The notes below the pieces were generated by a model that had not been told where the DNA came from, searched no databases, and worked only from the letters and a program-made list of their open reading frames with translations. DNA of 64,000 nt from Thinopyrum elongatum (Eukaryota; Streptophyta; Magnoliopsida; Poales; Poaceae), in NCBI GenBank assembly GCA_011799875.1, contig CM022302.1:301641048-301705047 (forward strand). The letters are read 5' to 3'. Position numbers and translations under genes: made by a program. Shown in pieces: positions 20,952 to 31,272 of this stretch. The stretch's first letter is position 1. Each line of letters begins with the position of its first letter.

Positions 20952-23900
20952 AGCAGACAAATGTGCACGTGCTGAGGAGGGGAGAAGGCTCCCTGGAGAA
21001 GAAGCTGGCGCCAAAGTCGATCCTGAGGACGATGACACCGCCAACCCGAAGAAGAAAGGCTGGAATCACAATAGGAAGCGCAAAGGCAATTCAGTTATGG
21101 CCGTAGAAGGGTCAGGCAATTCTAGTCTTGCCAAGAAAACCATGACAGAGAGCTCCAGCAAGGAAGCTACCACGTGCGCTAATTGTCAGGTAGCTGCGGA
21201 AGGCGAGAAGGCTGACAAGTCTGATGGGTCGTACTACAAGATTCACTGTACCAAGGTTCACGACCTCCAAGAGTGCCGACAAGTCGAACAGCTGGTTGAG
21301 AAGCAAAAGGCTGAGTATGAGAAGTGCGATAAGGAGAAGGGCCAGGATGGTACGGGTGGATCCGGCAAGAAGGGTCACGGCAGTCCAGGAGGGCACCGCG
21401 GCAAAGCCAATCAACCGAAAGAGAAGCCTGCCAAGGGCAGGGAAAAGAAAGAAGAAGATGATGAGAGTGAGGAGGAAGATGATGACGAATCCAGTGAGCA
21501 CGAATTCCAGGAGGCAACAGAAGCCATGTGCATTGATGGGGGTACATCTTTGCATTCCTCTCATCGCCAGCTTAAACAGTGGGCGCATGAGGTCAATGCA
21601 GCGGAGCAGGTAGCAGATGCACAGAAGCCCCTCAAGTGGTCCCACATGCCTATCATTTTCGATGTCGAGGACCACCCTGATCGCACAACCGCGGTCGGGT
21701 GTGTTGCTGTTGTTAGTTTCGCCAACAATACACAACCTCAAGGTCACGAAAGTGTTAGTTGATGGTGGGGCCAGCTTGAACTTGATCTCGCCAGAAGTGA
21801 TCGAGAGGCTGCAGATCCCTGAGGAGGAGCTCGAGAAAACCGGGACATTCCAAGGGATTAACCCGGGAAGGAGCGAGCCCAAGGGGAAGATCACGCTACT
21901 ATTAACATTTGATGGGGAACTGAACTATATAATAGAGAGAATAGTGTTTGATGTTGTCAAGATTCCCTTGCCATTTAATGGAATTCTTGGTCGCCTGGCA
22001 TTGGCTAAGTTCATGGTAGCATCCCATTATGCCTACAACACGCTGAAGATGCCAGGGCCAATGGGTGTCATTTTGATCAACTCTGACAAGAAGGATGCAG
22101 TCATATGTGCTGACAAGCTGTACAGAGATGCAGTTGTAGCAGAGACCGTCAAGGCCGCCGCTCCGGCCAAGAAAAAGAAGAGCAAGGAGCCCGGTAAGAC
22201 ATCTAGCGAGAATTCCGGGAAGCGCGCCTCTTCGGAGTGCTGCACACCCATTGAAGACTTGCCGGAGAGCTCTGCCGGCAAAAGGTCCAAAGCTATTCCA
22301 CCTATGACAAAGAAGGTGCCAGCGAAGGAGGACGCACTGGTGGTACCTTCACCATCAGTGCCACTCTTGACAGTAAATAGGAAAGCGCGCTCGTTGCCTT
22401 CCTACGGGCGAATGTGGATGTGTTTGCATGGCAACCATTTGACATCCTTGGTGTTCCTAGGGAGGCAATTGAGCATCACCTTCCTGTCTATCCCCATGCT
22501 TGGCCTGTAAAGCAGAAGGTCAAAAAACAAGCTCTGGAACGGCAACAATTCATTGCAGAAGAAATCAAGAAACTTGAAGCGGCTGGTTTGGTTAGAGGAG
22601 TGTTGCACCCAACTTGGTTGGCAAACCCAATGGTTGTGCGCAAGGCAAATGGGAAATGGAGACTTTGTATTGACTACACGGATCTCAATAAGGCATGTCT
22701 GAAGGATCCTATCCCCTTGCCGCGCATTGATCAAATTGTAGACTCTACTGCCGGCTGTGAGTTGCTCTTGTTCCTTGATGCATATTCTAGATATCATCAA
22801 ATATTCATGGCCAAGGAGGATGAGGAGAAAACTGTGTTCGTTACTCCATGTGGCACGTACTGCTTCGTATGAATGCCTTTCGGACTAAAAAGCGATGGTT
22901 CAACATTCGCGAGAGCTATCCAGATTGGTTTTGAGCCACAGTTACACAGAAACATTTAAGCTTATATGGATGATGTAGTGGTCAAAACCAAGGACAAATC
23001 AACCCTCATTCAAGATCTGGAAGAGACATTCACAAACCTACGCAAAATCAAAATGAAGCTCAACCCTGAGAAGTGTGTGTTTGGTGTTCATCTACCAAAC
23101 TTCTTGGATTCTTTGTGTCTCAGCGTGGAATCAAAGCAAATCCCGACAAGATCAAGGCTATTGAGAAAATTCAAGCACCCAAGGCTGTCAAAGATGTGCA
23201 GTGTCTTGCCTGCTGTGTTGCTTCTTTGAGTAAGTTCGTTTCAAGATCTGTTGAGCGCGCCCTGCCATTTTTCAAGATATTGAAAAAGGCAGGTCCAGTA
23301 AAATGGACTTCGGAAGCGGACGCTGCATTGCAAGAGCTAAAAAGGTACCTATCCTCTGCGCCAACCTTAGTTGCGCCTAGGCCACATGAGCCGTTGCTGC
23401 TGTATCTAGCGGCAACGAACCAGGTGGTCAGTGCCGCGCTAGTGGCACAGAGAGAACCTAGTGATGAAGAAACAGCAGCGGCAAGTCCATCCCACGACGA
23501 GGCAGAATGTTCCTCGGCAGATTCCAACGCCGGCAAAGCAAGAATGGTGCAAGCAAAAGAATTTGGTCAACAGATAATAGCAAAGAAGAAGGTGGTGCAG
23601 CGGCCAATATACTTTGTTAGTTCTCTCTTGCAGGGAGCTAGATCAAGGTACTCTGGTGTGCAGAAGCTGCTTTTCAGTCTCCTTATGGCCTCGAGAAAGC
23701 TGCGCCACTACTTCCAAGTACATGAGATCACCGTTGTCACCCGCTTCCCGTTGCAGCGTATTCTGAGGAATCCAGAAGCAACTAGTAGGATAGTGGAGTG
23801 GGCATTGGAATTATCAAGTTTTGCACTCAAGTTTGAGAGCAACTCAACCAGTCAAAGCAGAGCCTTGGCAGAGTTCATTGCAGAATGGACGCCAACGCAA

Positions 23901-25846
23901 GATGAAGAGATCCAAGAATCGACTCTCCCCGATAAGGAGATTGAGAAAGAATGGATCATGTACTTTGACGGTGCCTTCTCGCTACAAGGCGCTGATGATA
24001 GAGTGCTGCTTGTCGCATCCACCAAAGAACATCTCAAGTACGTGGTTAAAATGCACTTTCCCAGGGAGAAAGCAACCAACAACACCATAGAGTATGAGGG
24101 GCTCCTTGCCGGTCTCAGAATTGCAGTAGAGTTGGGAATTAGAAAGTTGATCGTTCGCGGAGATTCCCAACTTGTTGTGAAACAAGTGAATAAATATTAT
24201 CAGATGCCGTTGATGGAAGCATGTGTGGAAGAAGTGAGGAAATTGGAGGAACACTTTGACGGGGTGCAAATAGAGCATATCCCTCGTGTGGAGAACAACA
24301 TTGCTGATCACCTATCAAAGTGTGCTGCCCAAAAGCTACCTGTGGAACCAGGAACTTTTGTGCTCCATTTGAATCAACCATCAGTTACTCCATCAACGCA
24401 AGTCAAAAAGAGGAGAAAGTTGGACACTGGCAAATATTTTTCGGCAGAGCTTCCTAAAGCCGCCAGTGAGAATGTTGCTGGGAGCACCGACACGCTTGCT
24501 GGTGAGCTGTGGCCTCACGCAGAACCTCACGTTCTTGTTGTTGAGGATAGCGCTCCCGCGGCCGCAGAGATGCCTTTAGTCCTCGTCGTCGAGCCACAAG
24601 CTCTAGCATGCATGGGCGCAACATATAGTCCAGTTCCTCCAAACAGGAGAACTTCCCGATGAGCAAGAGAAAGCTGAGAAAGTAGCCCATCAATCGAGTA
24701 TGTATCAGTTTGTGGATAACATCCTGTTCAGAAAGAGGCCAAACGGAGTGAAATTGAAATGCATTTGACGGGAAGATGGACTGAAGTTGTTGGCAGAGAT
24801 ATATGGAGGCATATGTGGCTCTCACATATGATCAAGAGCCCTCATCGGCAAAGCTTTCCAAAAAGGTTTCTATTGGCCCACTGCCCTCCAGGATGCAACT
24901 GAGCTAGTAACAAGATGTGAAGCATGCCAGTTTCATTCAAAGAACATACATCAGCCAGCAGAAGCCCTTCAAAGTATCCCTCTCTCCTGGCCCTTTTCGG
25001 TCTGGGGGCTCGATATCTTGGGCCCCTTCCCCTGTGCTACCGGGGGCTTTGAGTTCTTGTACGTTGCCATTGACAAGTTCACAAAGTGGCCTGAAGTAGA
25101 GCCAGTGAGGAACGTAACAGCACAATCAGCCATCAAGTTCTTCAAGGGGTTGGTTTGCCATTTTGGGGTTCCAAACAGAGTTATCACCGACAACGGCACC
25201 CAGTTAACGAGCCACGCCTTCATGCAGTACATCCAAAGCCTTGGGAGCAAGGTTTGCTTTGCCTCCATTGCTCACCTGAGAAGCAATGGGCAAGCTGAGC
25301 GGACAAATGCTAAAGTGCTGCGGGGCCTCAAAACAAGAACTTTTGACAGGCTGCACAAGTGTGGAAGGCGCTGGATTGATGAGTTGCTGGTGGTTCTTTG
25401 GTCACTCAGGATGACACCAAATTGAGCTACTGGCCAGACACTCTTCTCCCTAGTCTATGGTGCACAAGCAGTACTCCCCACGAAACTCACGTACGGGTCA
25501 CCTCGAGTGCTTGCCTATGATGAGGCAGAGCAAGAGCAATTACGACAAGATGGTGTTGTGCTCCTCGAGGAAGATCGTCTTCAGGCGGCTGTGCGAGCTG
25601 CACACTACCAGCAAGCCTTGCGCCATTACCATAGCCACAAGGTTCATGCCCAAAGTTTTGAGTAAGGCGACCTTGTTCTTCGGTGCGTTCAGTCCGCCAA
25701 GGGATCAAACAAGTTGACGGCAAAGTGGGAAGGCCCTTATCGGGTAGTGCGAGTCACCAGACCTGGCACAGAACGTCTGGACACTGAAGATGGTATCTAA
25801 GTGCAGAACTCGTGGAATATCGAGCATCTTCGCAAGTTCTACCCAT
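20952..25846 (+). pseudogene. gag-pol: gag-pol of a Tat-lineage gypsy element, 5'-truncated and disabled
   Basis: The 3' half of gag comes first (ADKCARAEEGRRLPGEE, then a lysine/glutamate-rich tail to about 21762). Next is protease with VLVDGGASLNLI (about 21755), then RT from about 22414 with YMDD at 22964-22975. A first RNase H region (about 23230-23850) is followed by a second RNase H (YFDGAFS near 23961, NNTIEYEGLLAGL, RGDSQLVVKQV near 24160). The second type is the archaeal-like domain typical of the Tat group. Integrase follows, with GLDILGPFP (25010), ITDNGTQ (25187) and GQAERTNAKV (25290), ending WNIEHLRKFYP. Frames switch several times, with stops near 22870, 22960, 24767, 24826, 25423, 25663 and 25798. 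The 5' LTR, PBS and start of gag are missing. Confidence 0.88.
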
Positions 25847-26661
25847 GAGGCGCAGTTGTCGGGCCTTTGTCCCGGCAACCCCTTTTGTACAAGCTTTGTC
25901 TCAAAAGACTTGTGACCCTTTGTACAAAGCCAGGTGTAGACCCTGTGCATATGTGATTAAAGCCAAGTGTTTCACAACCTTTTATGCATCTTTACGTATA
26001 CATCCATACGCATAATGTTGTGGATACACTTTATTTGGATGAAATGGCTACCAAACTGCCAAGGTCTCCATACTCTCCTTTTATCTTCTTTCTTTTTCAC
26101 AAAGACAGAAGGATTCCTCGCATGCATGTTTCCTGGGGGGATGATGGACTACCATTTCAGATGGCGTGGACGTGCATTTTTTACGACAAGAAGTACAACA
26201 AAGAAAGCTAAGTTCAAAAATTTCAACTAGAAATTTCTTTGTTACATCTTGGAATTTTCGCTTGATTCAGATTTATACATGTATGAAAAACCTGCATGTG
26301 GAGGAATCTTGTCGTGTTCATTCGCGCTCTTATTTCTTCCTCGAGTCTGCTCAGCAAGATTTTTTGTATCTGCGTTGAGACTGGCAAGTTGCTTTGCCGG
26401 ATACCGTACTTCCAGCAGGCTGCTAAGGACCAGTCCTTCAAAGCGCTCGCGGCAAGTATGTGTTCCGGCAAGTTTCCTAACTGCGTAGGGTGTCGGATTC
26501 GAATCATACAAGGATAAACACGGACCAGGGAAACATTACATATTCATTTGAGCATGACAAATGTCACAGATTTGTTGAAAAAGAAAAATGCTCGATAATG
26601 TTTTCTTTAGCCCTCTCTTTCCAGGGTTTACATCAAGTGCAACCAAGGGCAAAAGGGGCGC
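25847..26661 (+). other. Spacer between pol and the antisense ORF of the Tat element
   Basis: Non-coding interior sequence with short ORFs only and no recognised domain. In related elements this is the untranslated region between pol and the antisense gene. Confidence 0.55.
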
Positions 26662-28886
26662 CTAGGCGAAGCGCTCCCGGCAGACCATCCCGCCAGCACT
26701 CAGCTGCAGATGATGGTGCTGCCGGTGCTCAGCAGGAGATGATGGTGCTGATAACCCACAAGTATAGGGGATCGCAACCGTTTTCGAGGGTAGACTATTC
26801 AACCCAAATTTATTGATTCGACACAAGGAGAGCCAAAGAATATTTGTAAGTATTAGTAGTTGAGTTGTCAAGTCAACAACACCTACAGACTAAATATCTG
26901 CATCAAAGTGATCAGTAGCACAGTAGTATGATAGTTTGATAATAATAGCAATAGTAGCAACAGTAGTAGTAACGGTAACAGTGGTAGCAGCAATTTTGTA
27001 GCAGTTGTAACAGTAGCGATAACAATAGTAACTCAGCAAGAACAATATATGAAAAGCTTGTAGGCAGTGGATTGGTGATAGCTTTGTATAATATTCATCA
27101 TATAACAGTCATAACCTAGGGCGACACAGAACTAGCTCCAATTCATCAATATAATATAGGCATGTATTCCGTAAATATCCATACGTGCTTATGGAAAAGA
27201 ACTTGCATGGCATCTTTTGTCCTACCCTCCCATGGCAGCGGGTTCCATAAGGAAACTAAGGGATATTAAGGCCTCCTTTTAATAGAGAACCGGAACAAAG
27301 CATTAACAGATAGTGAATACATGAACTGCTCAAATTACGGTAATCACCAGATAGAATCCCAATTGTTGTCACCTTGGGGTATGCAGATCATAACACGTAA
27401 TAGGTGCATATATCTTTCAAGATCGAATCAAGAACATAGATATAATGGTGAGAACATAAACTATTCAAATCTGAAATCATGGCACTCGGGCCCTAGTGAC
27501 AAGCATTAAGCATAGCAACATCAATCTCAGAACATAGTGGATACTAGGGATCAAGCCCTAACAAAACTAACTCGATTACATGATGAATCTCATCCAACCC
27601 ATCACCGTCCAGCAAGCCTACGAAGGAATTACTCACTCCCTGCGGTGAGTATCATGAAATTGGTGATGGAGGATGGTTGATGATGACGAAGACGGAAGAT
27701 CCCCCTCTCCGGAGCCCCGAACGGACTCCAGATTTGGCCTCCTGATGAAGAACAGGAGGTGGCAGCGGCTCCATACCGTTAAACACGATGAAAATTCCTC
27801 TCCTATTTTTTCTCCAGAAATAGGATTTTATAGAGTTGGAATTAGGGTCTGCGGAGCCTCGTGGGCGCCACTACCCACCAGGGCGCGCCAGAGGGGGGTG
27901 GCGTGCCTTGGTGCCTAGTGGGAAGCTGCCCCCCTCAAGTGGGTCTTGGTTCTAGTATTTTTTATTTATTCCAAAATAATTCTCCAAAAAGTTTTGTCCA
28001 GTTCCAAGAACTTTTATTTTTGCACAAAAAACAACACCATGGTAGTTCTGCTGAAAACAGCGTCAGTCCGGGTTAGTTTCATTCAAATCAAGCAAATTAG
28101 AGTCCAAAACAAGAGCAAAAGTGTTAGGAAAAGTAGATACGACAGAGACATATCAGTGCTACTGGCGTTCAGTTGGAGTCCGAGTCGCCGTCTTTGGTCT
28201 TAACACCCGGAGATCCGCCGTCGTCGTCTTCACCATCGTCCTCCTTGTCGCTATCGCTCAAGGAGGAGTCTTCGCTATTTCTCGAGCTCTCCACGCAGCA
28301 CTCCATGCGGGCCCCTAGAGCATCGAAGAACTTCACGGCGAGAGTGTCCGATTCGACTAGCCTGAATGGAGAAGATGCCCCTGCCTCAGATAACAAGCAC
28401 GAGCGAAGGATTTCCACCACGCGTGAAGTACATGATGCCATTGGCGGAAAACTCAACCTTCACCCAGACGGGGCCATTGCAGCAGCCGTCTACACGCAGC
28501 CACAGGCCAAGCGGCTGATCGACCTCCATCACCCTGGCAAAGGGACGGGGGAGCTGCAGCCGGCTTCGAGGCCGGTCGCGCAGCTCCAAGACGAACTCGA
28601 GCACCTTGTCTTCCGTATGGCCTTCTGCCGGGGGAGGAGCAGCTGGGGGTGGAACGACGATCACCCTGCTCTGGCCACCTCGGCCCCGAGCGCCATGTCT
28701 TCCACGACCCCGACCTGCAGCCCCGCCCCGAGCGCTAGTGCCAGCCTCCACAGCCGCGGCCGAAGCAGGGTATGATGCTTCGGTGAAGCTCTCACCACAA
28801 CAGCAGAAGCACAAGCCCGGCCTTTTCCTCTCACCATGGCGGTGGCAGATGCTGGAAAGATGCAGAAGAGAGAAGTGTATGAGCAT
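26662..28886 (-). pseudogene. Antisense B3-like ORF of the Tat element, split by the solo LTR
   Basis: This frame runs opposite to gag-pol, from about 28886 down to 28156 and again from 26748 to 26662 after the LTR insertion. It has an RG-rich stretch (AAGRGRGRHGARGRGG) and then a B3-like block: LQLPRPFARVMEVDQ, GLWLRVDGCCNGPVW, VKVEFSANGIMYFTRG. After a frameshift near 28410 come FRLVESDTLAVKFF and MECCVESS. An acidic serine/aspartate tail follows (SDKEDDGEDDDGG). A stop lies just before the LTR insertion point. Antisense ORFs between pol and the 3' LTR have been reported in Tat elements. The B3 assignment is my reading of the motif order and needs a profile search. It would be a nuclear DNA-binding protein if expressed. 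Confidence 0.6.
26749..28155. mobile_element. Solo gypsy LTR inserted in the Tat antisense ORF
   Basis: It begins TGATAACCCACAAGTATAGG and ends GACATATCA, termini I recognise from an abundant Triticeae gypsy family that I do not name. GTGC occurs immediately before and after it, which fits a four-base match of the target duplication (the flanks are GGTGC and GTGCT). There is no internal domain, so it is a solo LTR left by recombination between two LTRs. The (TAGCAG)-like runs at 26930-27030 are part of it. Confidence 0.75.
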
Positions 28887-29451
28887 CGCCTTCCGCGAAC
28901 CCTCTTTTATAGAGGGAGGCGCGGGGGCTGGCTCTCCACCATTTTAGTGCAACCGCACCGTTCCGCCAGTCATGCGCCCTGCATTTCTGGCTGGCGCGTT
29001 ACTCCATCGACCGCCCTACCTCGCCAATCTGATGCCCTGCCTACCCTGTTCAGCACACTACTTCCACGCCCGCCTCTCTCCACCAATCCCATGTTCCGCG
29101 TATGACACGCGTCGTGGGGAGGGATGCAGTAAATGGGGGAGTGATGGCGGGCGTGGCAGTTACCTTTGTCACCCGTGCCCTGGCTTGTCTGAGCCATGAC
29201 TAGCAGCAACCCATGTGCGTGCTCACCCCTGGTCTCTATACATGCGGTGAGCACCCGCCCGGCGATATGGTTAGCTGGAAGGAGGCCAAAGATGGACACG
29301 AGTCCAGATTAATGAAGAAGCAAAGAAGATCTCAAAGGGCAGAAATCACCACGATGAGATTTTTACGACAGTCCTCACCACATGTCTATGCATTAATTGG
29401 GACTAACCCAACGATGCCCGGCAGCACGTGTGGCCTAGGACCGGGGGCTCC
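28887..29451 (+). other. Tat element region upstream of the 3' LTR, with polypurine tract
   Basis: There is no recognised ORF on the plus strand. On the minus strand this would be the promoter and leader of the antisense ORF. Near 28905-28910 the minus strand reads CTATAAAAGAGGG, a good TATA box about 25-40 bases before that ORF. The purine-rich AGGACCGGGGGCTCC at 29437-29451 abuts the LTR and is the likely polypurine tract. Confidence 0.6.
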
Positions 29452-30361
29452 TGTCGGTGTATGAAACATGGGTGTTTTATAACCTGACCTATGCACAGAC
29501 AACTACCAGCTCCCTTGCCAAACAAAGTTTCGATGAAGGTTCCAAAGCCAAGGAAGCAACTCTTTGAGAGGTCAAGGAGCGCATCAAGAAGACCAAGACT
29601 CAGGACCAAGCTGATCAACCAGCCAAGGAGTAGAACAAGACGAGCATAAAAAAAGAGCACTGGAAGCATCCCTTACCTGCAAGGCCGAGCCGACAAGACA
29701 AAGGCCTGTCAAGCTCCATATCTGGCAGGCTCCGGCCAACTGCCAGTGCTCCACCTCACCAAACAGCTGGACGCTGTCCAGTGAGGTGTCGAGCCCGCAG
29801 CCGGTTAGGTGGAGCTTACCAGACACGTGTCAGCTCCCCGGAAGGGTTATTACCTTTATCGACACCCGTCCAAATGGCATGTCAAAATAATAGGAGTTAG
29901 CTAGGTAAGCGGTGCAACATCCTTGCCGAGGCTTCTCCTCCTCACAACACCTCGCAGTACATTTAATGCTCTTTGTCCTAACTAGCAGAGTTAGATATGA
30001 TATCACTGTTTTCTATCTAATCAACATGTAGTTACCTTTTTGCCACTGTGGTAACCCCTTGAGCTATAAAAGGAGGGGCATGGCAACCTTCACAAGGGTT
30101 CAAACCCCACACACACTTGCTCATGTAGCTTCCTTCTCCTTGCGCCTTGCCGGGGGAAAGTGCTCCTTGTACTTGTGCTCCCACATTCTCAATACGCCAA
30201 AGCAAGAGTAGGGTGTTACACCTCAAAGGTGGCCTGAACCTGGGTAAAGAACCCTGCGTCTTCTGTTGATTGTGCTCTCTGTGCTTTGTGCATACCCTAG
30301 CTGAACCACAAAGGGGTTGAGTCACCCCATAGATAGTCATTCCACACCGAAATCATCGACA
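29452..30361 (+). repeat. 3' LTR of the Tat element (910 bp)
   Basis: It starts TGTCGGTGTATGAAAC and ends ACACCGAAATCATCGACA, so the termini are inverted (TGTCGGTG / CGACA). TATAAAAGGAGGGG at 30065-30078 is the likely promoter. ACAAC at 30362-30366 would be one target-site copy. The other is unavailable because the 5' end of the element is lost. Confidence 0.85.
30065..30071 (+). promoter_or_regulatory. TATA box of the Tat 3' LTR
   Basis: GAGCTATAAAAGGAGG lies about 300 bases before the LTR end, the position expected for the U3/R boundary. Confidence 0.65.
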
Positions 30362-31272
30362 ACAACCACTTTACCTTTGTGACACCATCCACCGTAAGCA
30401 AGAGCGGTAACCTCGACGACACCTTCGTATATTCTCCCTTGCCATTGCATTGTTAACTCTGAGCCCATTTTGCATCACTTTCCTATCGTGACTAGCCATT
30501 TGAGTATTGTCAGGCAATGTTACTTGTGCACTTTAGTGATACGCGATCCACACCTTCCATTGTGTGCACATATCATCGTATTTTCTCTTGTGTCATAATT
30601 TGTTCCAGCATACAACATTGCTACCTTGGTTCGAAAATTTTGCATAAGTGGCCCAAGGACAATATCAAAAGAGCAAGAAAAGATTTTAAGCAAAATAAAA
30701 GATAAGCAAAGAGCTTGTAAGCAATAGCCATAGCATCGCCATATTGCATATAATCTTGGATCATCGTGAGAAGACTCACCGGAACATCATACATATATAG
30801 AATACTTGGGATTGAAGTCGTTACATTTTTTGCTTTGTTGGTTGTGCACAAGTCTCGTATCCGCCTATTGAGCAATCATGCTAGTGTATCTCTAGAGTTG
30901 TGCAATAAGAGCATTTTCTGTGGATTCCACATTTTGAGCTCGGTCCTTGGTTGCACGACCCCATTTATCTATCCGTGCGTGTCTTTTCGTGTGCCACATA
31001 TAGCTATTGGTCTACTTGTTTCACTTGCAAATTCGTGTATCTTTTTCAACATCATTGAATCTTGCTAAGAATTGCATAAATTTTGTGCCACCATCCTCAC
31101 CAAGCTACTCCAAAAGCTTTACTTGTGTAGATGTGAGAATCGACAAGATTCAGTACCAATTGTGCTACTTCCATAATACTACATTGGGTGATCTTTGATC
31201 CATCTTCAACATCGGATAAGGTACATTTGGTCTAGTTCTTTCCTTTCTTCCACTCACATATTTGCTGGAGAT
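30362..31272. other. Leader-like sequence before the chromovirus gag, no LTR found
   Basis: The 900 bases have no recognisable gene. I looked for a TGGTATCA primer-binding site and for similarity to the 3' LTR at 36475-37377 and saw neither, so the element that follows appears to lack its 5' LTR. Confidence 0.5.

Noticed and set aside
21112..21894. 260-codon minus-strand ORF over the Tat gag tail
   Set aside because: It is the complement of a lysine/glutamate-rich coding strand (leucine/phenylalanine-rich shadow).
26920..27040. GTAGCAGTAG-type repeats resembling a microsatellite or CRISPR-like array
   Set aside because: They are irregular, have no spacers, and are part of a known type of gypsy LTR.
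28606..28947. Plus-strand proline/arginine-rich ORF opposite the antisense B3-like frame
   Set aside because: It is the shadow of the glycine/arginine-rich minus-strand frame, which has recognisable motifs.
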